Source of the DNA: Bordetella pseudohinzii
GTDB taxonomy: Bacteria; Pseudomonadota; Gammaproteobacteria; Burkholderiales; Burkholderiaceae_B
NCBI RefSeq assembly: GCF_000657795.2
Contig: NZ_JHEP02000001.1
Coordinates: 434,001-498,000, forward strand
Direction: 5' to 3'
DNA: 64,000 nucleotides
Below, piece after piece: positions 56,691 to 64,000 of the stretch. Made by a program: the position numbers and the translations under genes. The notes under the pieces are model-generated. The model did no database searches, had not been told where the DNA came from, and saw only the letters and a list, made by a program, of their open reading frames with translations. Numbering within the stretch: the first letter of the stretch is position 1; each line of letters opens with the position of its first letter.

Positions 56691-59541
56691 AAAGACCCTC
56701 AACCTGCCCGATACCTCTTTCCCCATGCGGGGCGACCTTGCCAAGCGCGAGCCTGGCTGGGTGCAGCAGTGGGAGGAAAACCGCGTCTACCAGGCCATCC
56801 GCGCCGCCAGCAAGGGCCGGCCGCGCTTCATCCTGCACGACGGCCCGCCGTATGCCAACGGCGATATCCACATCGGGCACGCGGTCAACAAGATCCTGAA
56901 GGACATCATCGTCAAGAGCCGCAACATGGCCGGCTTTGACGCGCCCTATGTGCCGGGCTGGGACTGCCACGGCATGCCGATCGAGATCCAGATCGAGAAA
57001 AAATACGGCAAGAACCTGCCCGTCACCGAGGTCCAGTCCAAGGCTCGCGCCTACGCGCTGGAGCAACTGGACCGGCAGCGCAAGGACTTCAAGCGCCTGG
57101 GCGTGCTCGGCGACTGGGACAACCCCTATCTCACGATGAACTTCAGCAATGAAGCCGATGAGATCCGGGTGTTGGCGCGCATCCTCGAAAAAGGCTATGT
57201 CTTCCGCGGCCTGAAACCCGTGAACTGGTGTTTCGACTGCGGCTCGGCGCTGGCCGAGGCCGAGGTCGAATACGCCGACCGCGTGGACCCGGCCGTGGAC
57301 GTGGCCTTCCCCTTCATCGACAAGCCGGGCCTGGCGCGCGCCTTCGGGCTGGACAGCGTCGAAGACGGCGCCATCGTGATCTGGACCACCACGCCCTGGA
57401 CCATTCCGTCCAACCAGGCGCTCAACGTCCATCCCGAGATCGAGTATGCGCTCGTGCGCGTCTCGCCCACGCCGGTGCATGGCCCGCTCATCCTGATCGC
57501 CAAGGAAAGGGTCGAGGCCTGCCTGCAGAGCTGGGGCCTGGAAGGCGAAATCATCGCCACGACCCAGGGCGAGGCCCTGTCCGGGCTGCGTTTCGCCCAC
57601 CCGCTGGCCAAGGCGGCCGAAGGCTACGACCGCAGCTCGCCCATCTACCTGGGCGATTACGTCACCCTGGACGCCGGCACCGGCGTGGTGCATTCGGCGC
57701 CCGCCTACGGCATCGAGGACTTCGTTTCCTGCAAGGCGCACGGCCTGGCCGACGCCGACATCCTGAGCCCGGTCATGGGCGACGGCAAATACGTCTCCAC
57801 CCTGCCGCTGTTCGGCGGCCTGTCGATCTGGGACGCCAATCCCAAGATCGTCGAGGCGCTCAAGCTGGCGGGCTCGCTCATGCACGTGCAAAAGCTCTCG
57901 CACAGCTATATGCATTGCTGGCGCCACAAGACGCCGGTGATCTATCGCGCCACGAGCCAATGGTTCGCCGGCATGGACGTCACCCCGGTCGACAGCGGCC
58001 CGACGCTGCGCGAGGCCGCGCTGGCCGGTATCGAGGCCACCGCCTTCTACCCGGCCTGGGGCCGGGCCCGCCTGCACGCCATGATCGCCAACCGTCCGGA
58101 CTGGACGCTGTCGCGCCAGCGCCAATGGGGCGTGCCCATGGCCTTTTTCGTGCACAAGGAGACCGGCGAACTGCATCCGCGCACGGTCGAGCTGCTCGAA
58201 GAAGTCGCCAAGCGCGTCGAGAAGCACGGCATCGAGGCCTGGCAGGCGCTGGACCCGCGCGAACTGCTGGGCGATGAGGCCGACAACTACGAAAAAAACC
58301 GCGACACGCTGGATGTCTGGTTCGATTCGGGCAGCACCCACGCCACCGTGCTGGGCGGCAAGAACCACGCCCTGGCCGGCTCGCATGGCGAACAGCTGGC
58401 CTGGCCGGCCGACCTCTACCTCGAAGGCTCCGACCAGCACCGCGGCTGGTTCCACTCTTCCCTGCTCACCGGCTGCATGCTGTATGGGCAGCCGCCCTAC
58501 AAGGGCCTGCTCACCCATGGCTTCGTGGTCGATGGCCAGGGCCGCAAGATGAGCAAATCGGTCGGCAATGTGATCGCCCCGCAAAAGGTGTCGGACTCGC
58601 TGGGCGCTGAAATCCTGCGCCTGTGGGTGGCCTCCACCGACTACTCGGGCGAACTGTCCATCTCCGACGAGATCCTCAAGCGCGTGGTCGAGGGCTACCG
58701 CCGCATCCGCAATACGCTGCGCTTCCTGCTGGCCAACGTGGCGGATTTCGATGGCGTCAGCCAGGCCGTGCCCTTTGGCGATCTGCTCGAAATCGACCGC
58801 TATGCGCTGGTCATGACCGCGCAGATGCAGGCCGAGGTGCTCGGCAACTACGAGCGCTACGACTTCCATCCGGCGGTCTCGCGCCTGCAGACCTTCTGTT
58901 CCGAAGACCTGGGCGCCTTCTATCTCGACATCCTGAAGGACCGCCTCTACACCAGCGCGCCGGACAGCCATGCCCGCCGCAGCGCCCAGACGGCCCTGCT
59001 GGAAATCACGCAGACGCTGCTCAAGCTGATGGCCCCCATCCTCACCTTCACGGCCGAAGAAGCCTGGAAGGTGCTGGTGGACTCGGCCCTGAAGCACCAG
59101 GCCGATGCCGCGCGCCTGACCATCCTCACCGAGGTCTACCACCAGCTGCCGCCCTATGCCGACGCCGAAGCGCTGGCCGGCCGCTGGAGCCGCCTGCGCG
59201 CCATCCGCGCCGAGGTCCTGCGCAAGCTCGAGGACGTCCGCGGCGAAGGGCTCATCGGCTCCTCGCTGCAAGCCGAGGTCGACCTCTACGCCGAGGGCGA
59301 CGACCATGCGCTCTTGTCCAGCCTGGGCGATGACCTGCGTTTCGTGCTCATCGTTTCGCGCGCCACCGTGCATGCCCGCGCCGGCGAACTCGCCATCGAG
59401 ATCGCGCCCTCGGGCCACAAGAAGTGCGAGCGCTGCTGGCATTGGCGCGCCGATGTGGGGCAGGACGCCGATCATCCCGAGATCTGCGGCCGCTGCGTGT
59501 CGAATCTGTTTGGCGCGGGCGAGCCGCGCGAGAAGGCCTGA
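56680..59541 (+). CDS. ileS: Isoleucyl-tRNA synthetase
   Basis: A 953-residue class I synthetase charging tRNA-Ile. HIGH is in [12 protein letters not shown] (about residues 59-70), KMSKS in [10 protein letters not shown] (about 622-631), and the C-terminal zinc site is formed by CERCWHWR and CGRCVSN. The CP1 editing domain lies between ([14 protein letters not shown]). ATG 56680 ([20 protein letters not shown]) is within the end of ribF, so translation is coupled. lspA starts 2 bp after its stop. Confidence 0.97.
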   Translation: MDYKKTLNLPDTSFPMRGDLAKREPGWVQQWEENRVYQAIRAASKGRPRFILHDGPPYANGDIHIGHAVNKILKDIIVKSRNMAGFDAPYVPGWDCHGMPIEIQIEKKYGKNLPVTEVQSKARAYALEQLDRQRKDFKRLGVLGDWDNPYLTMNFSNEADEIRVLARILEKGYVFRGLKPVNWCFDCGSALAEAEVEYADRVDPAVDVAFPFIDKPGLARAFGLDSVEDGAIVIWTTTPWTIPSNQALNVHPEIEYALVRVSPTPVHGPLILIAKERVEACLQSWGLEGEIIATTQGEALSGLRFAHPLAKAAEGYDRSSPIYLGDYVTLDAGTGVVHSAPAYGIEDFVSCKAHGLADADILSPVMGDGKYVSTLPLFGGLSIWDANPKIVEALKLAGSLMHVQKLSHSYMHCWRHKTPVIYRATSQWFAGMDVTPVDSGPTLREAALAGIEATAFYPAWGRARLHAMIANRPDWTLSRQRQWGVPMAFFVHKETGELHPRTVELLEEVAKRVEKHGIEAWQALDPRELLGDEADNYEKNRDTLDVWFDSGSTHATVLGGKNHALAGSHGEQLAWPADLYLEGSDQHRGWFHSSLLTGCMLYGQPPYKGLLTHGFVVDGQGRKMSKSVGNVIAPQKVSDSLGAEILRLWVASTDYSGELSISDEILKRVVEGYRRIRNTLRFLLANVADFDGVSQAVPFGDLLEIDRYALVMTAQMQAEVLGNYERYDFHPAVSRLQTFCSEDLGAFYLDILKDRLYTSAPDSHARRSAQTALLEITQTLLKLMAPILTFTAEEAWKVLVDSALKHQADAARLTILTEVYHQLPPYADAEALAGRWSRLRAIRAEVLRKLEDVRGEGLIGSSLQAEVDLYAEGDDHALLSSLGDDLRFVLIVSRATVHARAGELAIEIAPSGHKKCERCWHWRADVGQDADHPEICGRCVSNLFGAGEPREKA

Positions 59542-59543
59542 GC

Positions 59544-60050
59544 ATGACGCAAGCAGCCCGGGGAAAACTGGGCGGCGCGCTGGCGCTGGCCCTGTTGATC
59601 ATCGTGGTGGACCAGATCACCAAGGTCTATTTCAACACCGCGTTTTCCTTTGGCGAGCGCGTCAACGTGCTGCCTTTTTTTGACTTCACGCTGCTGTACA
59701 ACCGCGGCGCGGCCTTCAGCTTCCTGGCGGCCGAAGAAGGCTGGCAGCGCTGGTTCTTCACCGGCCTGGGCCTGGCGGCGGCCGTCGTCATCCTGTGGCT
59801 GTTGCGCCGCACGCCGGGCCAGCCGCGCTTTCGCGCCGCCCTCATCCTCATCCTGGGCGGCGCGGTGGGCAATGTGATCGACCGCCTGGTCTACGGCCAT
59901 GTGGTGGACTTCCTGTTGTTCTACTGGAAGGACTGGTATTACCCTGCCTTCAACATCGCCGACGTCGCCATCACCTGCGGCGCGGTGCTGCTGGTGCTCG
60001 ACGAGCTGTTGCGCGGCCGCGCCAAGGCCAAGCAGTCTTCCGGCGCCTGA
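59544..60050 (+). CDS. lspA: Lipoprotein signal peptidase LspA
   Basis: A 168-residue inner-membrane aspartic protease that cleaves prolipoprotein signal peptides. Four membrane segments are visible. The two catalytic Asp residues lie in GNVIDRLVYGHVVDF and FNIADVAITCG. ATG 59544 (MTQAARGKLGG) is used; the longer frame lies within ileS. The ileS-lspA order is conserved in many proteobacteria. Confidence 0.96.
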   Translation: MTQAARGKLGGALALALLIIVVDQITKVYFNTAFSFGERVNVLPFFDFTLLYNRGAAFSFLAAEEGWQRWFFTGLGLAAAVVILWLLRRTPGQPRFRAALILILGGAVGNVIDRLVYGHVVDFLLFYWKDWYYPAFNIADVAITCGAVLLVLDELLRGRAKAKQSSGA

Positions 60051-60110
60051 CACGCCTACAATCCGTATCACCGACAACCAGGAAAGCGGCGCCCGCGCCG
60101 CGCAGCCACC

Positions 60111-61313
60111 ATGCTTGATCTCGCCCGCAAACGCATCGTCCTCGGAATGACCGGCGGCATTGCCTGCTACAAGATCGCCGAACTCGTGCGCCGCCTGACC
60201 GAGCAAGGGGCTACCGTCGATGTCGTGATGACCGAGGCGGCCACCCACTTCATCACGCCGGTGACCATGCAGGCCCTCTCGGGCCGGCCGGTCTTCGTCG
60301 ATGCCTGGGATGCGCGGGTGCCGAACAACATGGCGCATATCGATCTGACGCGCGGCGCCGATGCCGTGCTGATCGCGCCGGCCAGCACGGATTTCATGGC
60401 CAAGCTGGCCCATGGCCTGGCCGATGACCTGCTTTCCACGCTTTGCGTGGCCCGCGCCTGCCCCCTCCTGGTCGCGCCGGCCATGAACCGCGAGATGTGG
60501 GCCAACCCGGCCACGCAGCGCAATGTCGCCCAGCTGCTGGCCGACGGCGTCACCCTGCTCGGCCCGGCTTCGGGCGAGCAGGCTTGCGGCGAAACCGGCT
60601 CGGGCCGCATGCTGGAGCCGCATGAGATCCTCGCCGACCTGATCGCTTTTTTCCAGCCCAAGCTGCTGGCCGGCCTGCACGTGCTGCTGACCGCGGGCCC
60701 CACCTCGGAACCCGTGGACCCGGTGCGCGTGCTGACCAACCGTTCGTCGGGCAAGACCGGCTACGCCCTGGCGCGGGCCGCGCACGAGGCCGGCGCGCGC
60801 GTCACCCTGGTGACCGGCGCCACGGCGCTGAAGGTGCCGCGCGGCGTCACGGCCATCCCGGTCATGACCGCCCGGCAGATGTATGACGCCGTCATGGCCA
60901 ACGCCATGGAGGCGGATATCTTCGTGGCCGTGGCCGCCGTGGCCGATTGGCGCGTGAAGAACCCCGCCGGCCAGAAACTCAAGAAAGACAGCGAAGGCGG
61001 CGGCCAGCCCAAGATGGAGTTCGAACCCAATCCGGACATCCTGGCCGAGGTGGCGCGCCTGCCCAAGGGCCCATGGTGCGTCGGCTTCGCGGCCGAAACC
61101 GAGAAGCTGTCCGAACACGCCGAAGCCAAGCGCCAGCGCAAGGGCATTCCGCTCCTGGTGGGCAATCTGGCGCACAAGGTCATGGACGCCGACACGACCG
61201 AGCTGGTGCTCTTTGACAGCCAGGGCGTTCATCCCCTGCCGGCCGCGCCCAAGCTGGACGCCGCGCGCCGCCTGGTGGCCGAGATCGCGAGCCGCCTGCC
61301 CAGGAAAGGCTGA
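60111..61313 (+). CDS. coaBC: Bifunctional phosphopantothenoylcysteine decarboxylase/synthetase CoaBC
   Basis: A 400-residue two-domain enzyme for coenzyme A synthesis. The N-terminal flavoprotein (CoaC) shows GMTGGIACYK and the PAMNREMW substrate-binding motif. The C-terminal CoaB domain starts about residue 185 with LTAGPTSEPVDPVRVLTNRS, and KKDS is the conserved Lys region. It lies 60 bp after lspA and ends 21 bp before a convergent gene. Confidence 0.96.
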   Translation: MLDLARKRIVLGMTGGIACYKIAELVRRLTEQGATVDVVMTEAATHFITPVTMQALSGRPVFVDAWDARVPNNMAHIDLTRGADAVLIAPASTDFMAKLAHGLADDLLSTLCVARACPLLVAPAMNREMWANPATQRNVAQLLADGVTLLGPASGEQACGETGSGRMLEPHEILADLIAFFQPKLLAGLHVLLTAGPTSEPVDPVRVLTNRSSGKTGYALARAAHEAGARVTLVTGATALKVPRGVTAIPVMTARQMYDAVMANAMEADIFVAVAAVADWRVKNPAGQKLKKDSEGGGQPKMEFEPNPDILAEVARLPKGPWCVGFAAETEKLSEHAEAKRQRKGIPLLVGNLAHKVMDADTTELVLFDSQGVHPLPAAPKLDAARRLVAEIASRLPRKG

Positions 61314-61334
61314 TTACCGCCCGGCGGCCCGCCG

Positions 61335-62282
61335 TCAGCAGTTGCCGGGCGCCGCGGCGACGCGCTCGGTCCAGAGGCGGGCCAGCGCCGCGACCACCAG
61401 CAAGGTCAGCGCTACCCGGCCCAGGAGCACGATCCAGCCATTGGCGCCCACCGCCATCAAGAGCAGCGTGTCCTCGATCAATGAGTGAGACAGCGACAGC
61501 CAGGACAGGGCAAGAAAGCGCGTGCGCGCCGAGAACTGCCGCCGCTGCGCCTCCTCGATGATGAGCGCCCCGCCATAGGACAGGCCCAGCAGCACGCCCA
61601 ACATGGTCACCGGCGCGACCTGCGGGTCCAGGCCGGACCAGCGCAGCACCGGCGTCAGGCCGCGCGTCAGCAGGGCCGTGATGCCGCTGCGCTCCATGAG
61701 GTCCAGCACCAGGAGCAGCGCCAGTATCACGGCAAGGGTCAGCGCCATCGAGACCGCGGTGCCATAAAGCCAATCCAGCAGGCTGGGATCGCCGCCGGCC
61801 ATTTCCGAGCCCTGCAGCCACTCAAAGGACATGGGCTGCGACAGCCAGCCCATCGCATGACAGGTCCAGGAGACCGCGCCGCCGTAGACAACCGCGGCCC
61901 CCAGGCGCAGGCCGCCGGTCGCCCAGAAGCTCGCCCCGGCGCGGCGCACAATGGCCTGCTCGACCGGCAGGCCGTGGGCAAACAGAATCATGGACGCCAG
62001 CGCGCTGAACTGGGCCGCCGTCATGTCCAGGCCGCCGGCCAGGCCGGCCAGCGCCGCGAGCGCGCCATACACGCCGACAAAAATGCTCGCCATCCAGATC
62101 AGGGCGGCCTGGGCCGGCAGATTCAGCCAGCCCATGACGGGGCCGAAGAAATGGCCCAGGGCGTCGATCCAGCCCAGCCACTGCCCGATCTGCACCAGCA
62201 GCATGATGGGCAGCATGACCTTGGCCAGGGCGTAGAACAGACGCAGGCCGCGGCGCAGCAGGTGTTGGAGGTAGGCAAGCAT
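61335..62282 (-). CDS. Nucleoside recognition (Gate) domain membrane protein
   Basis: A 315-residue inner-membrane protein with about eight hydrophobic segments. The region LMLPIMLLVQIGQWLG-like (seen as VMLPIMLLVQIGQWLG) and the second half (VAPVTMLGVLLGLSYGGALI) have the pattern of nucleoside-recognition/Gate proteins such as spore maturation SpmA/B relatives. The transported substrate, if any, is unknown. ATG 62282 is used because the upstream frame overlaps the promoter of the divergent Lrp gene. Confidence 0.72.
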   Translation of the reverse strand: MLAYLQHLLRRGLRLFYALAKVMLPIMLLVQIGQWLGWIDALGHFFGPVMGWLNLPAQAALIWMASIFVGVYGALAALAGLAGGLDMTAAQFSALASMILFAHGLPVEQAIVRRAGASFWATGGLRLGAAVVYGGAVSWTCHAMGWLSQPMSFEWLQGSEMAGGDPSLLDWLYGTAVSMALTLAVILALLLVLDLMERSGITALLTRGLTPVLRWSGLDPQVAPVTMLGVLLGLSYGGALIIEEAQRRQFSARTRFLALSWLSLSHSLIEDTLLLMAVGANGWIVLLGRVALTLLVVAALARLWTERVAAAPGNC

Positions 62283-62416
62283 AAGCGCTGTCTTGTGGGC
62301 GGAAGTCGTAAAGGCGGCAGCATATCGCGGAACCCTCGCAATGAGTACGCTATTCATTGCTGTGCGGGCGAAAACTACGCTATAAATCGCCCGTGATTCA
62401 CAACAATATTGTGCCC

Positions 62417-62887
62417 ATGCTGCTGGACCCCATAGACCACCGGATTCTTGCCCTGCTACAGCGCAACGCGGACCTCTCCAACGCCGCGCTGGCCGAACAG
62501 GTCGGCCTGTCCGCCTCGGCCTGCCTGCGGCGCGTGGCGCGCCTGAAAGAAACCGGCATCATCCAGCGCGTGGTGGCCCTGCTGGACCCGGCGCATACGG
62601 GCCGGCCCCTGACGGCCATCGTGACCATCGAGTTCACGCGGCATGGTTCGGACTACCGCCGCAAACTCATGCAGGCCCTGGTGGCGGAGCCCGCGGTGAC
62701 CCAATGCTATCTGGTGACCGGCCACGTTTCCTGCGTCATCGTCGTCCACATGAACAATATGGACGAATACCTGGCCTTCGCCGACCGGCATTTCGACCAG
62801 GACGAGAACGTCGAGGCCTTCTATACCCATGTGGTGATGCAGACGGTCAAGTACGAACCGGGCCCCCCGCTGCCCGATCTGCCCTGA
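62417..62887 (+). CDS. Lrp/AsnC family transcriptional regulator
   Basis: A 156-residue regulator with an N-terminal winged helix-turn-helix (LDPIDHRILALLQRNADLSN; EQVGLSASACLRRVARLKETG) and a C-terminal RAM domain that binds amino acids (AVTQCYLVTGHVSCVIVV). ATG 62417 is the family start. It diverges from the Gate protein gene, 134 bp apart, a layout that often means the regulator controls its neighbour. The effector is unknown. Confidence 0.9.
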   Translation: MLLDPIDHRILALLQRNADLSNAALAEQVGLSASACLRRVARLKETGIIQRVVALLDPAHTGRPLTAIVTIEFTRHGSDYRRKLMQALVAEPAVTQCYLVTGHVSCVIVVHMNNMDEYLAFADRHFDQDENVEAFYTHVVMQTVKYEPGPPLPDLP

Positions 62888-62907
62888 GCGGCGCGGCAGC
62901 CGCCCCC

Positions 62908-63612
62908 TTAGCCCAACGACAGCTTGCCCGGCGCCAGCGCGCGCGGGGCAAGCCCGCCATGAAAGAGCATGGCGTCATGCGGGCCCAGCAAGGCCAGCCC
63001 GCGCGCATCCAGGCGCAGGGCGTCGCCTTCGGGCAGGGCCAGCACCATGCGCTGCGGATTCAGCGCGCAGAACTCCGCCAGGCGCTGGTCGCGCGTCTCG
63101 CCGCGATGGCCCGGGGGATGGGCATTGGTGTAATGGGGGTTGATCTGGAAAGGCAGCAGGTCCAGCGCATCGAAGCCGCCCGGATCCACGATGGGCATGT
63201 CATTGGTGGTGCAGATGGTGGGCGAGGCCAGATTGGCGCCGGCGCTCCAGCCCACATAAGCCGCGTGGCCGGCGCGCACGCGCTCGGCGATGAGCGCCAG
63301 CAGGCCCCGGCGGCGCAGCTCGCGCAAGAGCTGGAAGGTATTGCCGCCGCCCACCACGATCAGGCGCGCCTCGGCCAGCGCGCAAGCGGGATCGGCCTCC
63401 TGGTGCAGGGCGCGCGTGGCGATGCCGGCGGGCAGGAGCGCGTCGGCGACCTGCTGGGCGTAATCATCCCAGGAGCGGGTCACGCCGGCGAAGGGCACGA
63501 ACAGCGCCGGGCCGCTGCCGGCCAGCGTGGAGGCGAACTCCGCCAGCCAGGGCCGGGCGTGCGTCAGGTAGCCGGCGTCGCTGGCCGAGTTGCTCAGGAG
63601 AAGTGCGTTCAT
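62908..63612 (-). CDS. pepE: Dipeptidase E (peptidase E, family S51)
   Basis: A 234-residue cytoplasmic serine peptidase cleaving Asp-Xaa dipeptides. The nucleophile Ser lies in VGWSAGANLASP (near residue 120), and the family motifs FVPFAGVTRSWDDY, GGGNTFQLL and TNDMPIVDPGGFDAL match E. coli PepE closely. ATG 63612 (MNALLLSNSAS) is used; an ATG 5 codons upstream (63627) overlaps the next gene's stop. It is 11 bp after the partial gene at the window end. Confidence 0.93.
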   Translation of the reverse strand: MNALLLSNSASDAGYLTHARPWLAEFASTLAGSGPALFVPFAGVTRSWDDYAQQVADALLPAGIATRALHQEADPACALAEARLIVVGGGNTFQLLRELRRRGLLALIAERVRAGHAAYVGWSAGANLASPTICTTNDMPIVDPGGFDALDLLPFQINPHYTNAHPPGHRGETRDQRLAEFCALNPQRMVLALPEGDALRLDARGLALLGPHDAMLFHGGLAPRALAPGKLSLG

Positions 63613-63623
63613 GGTTCTCGTAT

Positions 63624-64000
63624 TCAATCAAAATTGCGCTCGGCCCATTGGGCCAGCGGCAGCGGCGTGCCGGCGATGCGCGCCAGTATTTGACGCAATT
63701 CCGTCCAGCCGCCCCGGTCGCTGGGCCAGCGCCGGGGCGTGATCGCCTGCCAGGCCGAACCATGGCGTTCGGCCATGGCGAAACGAAACGTATAGTAGCC
63801 GGGCAGCCCCATGCGCAGGTCCGTGACCACCAGGGTATCGCCCATGACGTCATACCGCAGCCAATCGTTGGTGAACCAGCGCAGACGCGCCAGCAGGAAG
63901 TCGTCGTCCAGGGCCTGGCCCAGGTCCGCGTTCAGCGGCTGGGCCAGGAGCTGGGGCGGGCCGCGATCCAGCCAGCCGCTGATGGCCTCGTAATAGCCCC
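63624..64000 (-). CDS. Putative membrane-associated metal-dependent hydrolase, C-terminal part
   Basis: The reading frame is open to the window end (about 125 residues). The sequence YYEAISGWLD...LRWFTNDWLRYD...LVVTDLRMGLPGYYTFRF resembles the C-terminus of DUF457/YdjM-like metal-dependent hydrolases, in which a short soluble domain follows several membrane helices. The membrane part and metal ligands lie outside the window, so the assignment is provisional. The ATG at 63845 is internal and not the start. Upstream of pepE by 11 bp, likely co-transcribed. Confidence 0.6.
   Translation of the reverse strand, partial: GYYEAISGWLDRGPPQLLAQPLNADLGQALDDDFLLARLRWFTNDWLRYDVMGDTLVVTDLRMGLPGYYTFRFAMAERHGSAWQAITPRRWPSDRGGWTELRQILARIAGTPLPLAQWAERNFD

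Noticed and set aside
56320-59475. 1051-codon open frame antisense to ileS
   Set aside because: It mirrors ileS codon by codon, has no ribosome site or family features, and is a normal by-product of high GC at third codon positions.

Overview
The window is a GC-rich, densely packed bacterial chromosome segment. Gene content and protein style point to a betaproteobacterium of the Burkholderiales, most probably Alcaligenaceae close to Bordetella or Achromobacter. The main reasons are a dapC-dapD-dapE succinylase cluster, the order tig-clpP-clpX-lon, a complete iscRSUA-hscBA-fdx-iscX operon, several classical autotransporter barrels, a DUF4148 secreted protein, and a 15-bp poly-C tract like those used for phase variation in Bordetella. 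The species cannot be fixed from sequence reading alone.

Layout. 1-4.5 kb (+ strand): the 3' part of recJ, prfB with its programmed +1 frameshift, a short-chain dehydrogenase, lysS and a small membrane protein. 4.5-11.8 kb (- strand): a seven-gene operon encoding a LivGHMKF-type ABC importer, an acyl-CoA ligase and a TetR regulator. An enoyl-CoA hydratase diverges from it, with a candidate TetR operator in the shared promoter region. 12.7-14.2 kb: a protein built of two methylglyoxal-synthase-like domains, and a DUF2501 secreted protein. 14.2-20.5 kb (- strand): the ISC iron-sulfur operon with two IscR boxes, then a low-molecular-weight tyrosine phosphatase. 20.7-24.9 kb: uvrB, an aromatic aminotransferase and lexA with a perfect SOS box. 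24.9-27.5 kb: an autotransporter with a long Gly/Pro-rich, partly collagen-like passenger and a C15 tract upstream. 27.7-33.7 kb (- strand): lon, clpX, clpP and tig. 33.9-40.4 kb: a mixed region with a UPF0114 membrane protein, two cold-shock genes, small hypothetical genes, two passenger-less autotransporter barrels flanking a DUF4148 gene, and a DCC-family protein. 40.6-46.7 kb: tRNA-Leu, then dapC, dapD, dapE, prmB and a YheS-like ABC-F gene. 47-49.3 kb: a TonB-dependent receptor. 49.3-55.7 kb: uvrD, a fatty acid desaturase, a small secreted protein, an RsmB-like methyltransferase and purN. 55.7-61.3 kb (+ strand): ribF-ileS-lspA-coaBC. 61.3-64 kb: a nucleoside-recognition membrane protein, an Lrp/AsnC regulator, pepE and the end of a putative membrane hydrolase.

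Most of the window is housekeeping: translation, Fe-S assembly, proteolysis, lysine/diaminopimelate synthesis, DNA repair and cofactor synthesis. The least ordinary parts are the Gly-rich autotransporter with its homopolymer tract, the twin barrels around the DUF4148 gene, the tandem methylglyoxal-synthase-like protein, and the well-preserved regulatory sites (prfB recoding, IscR boxes, LexA box, TetR-type palindrome, cold-shock promoters). No insertion sequence, prophage, CRISPR array or rRNA was seen.
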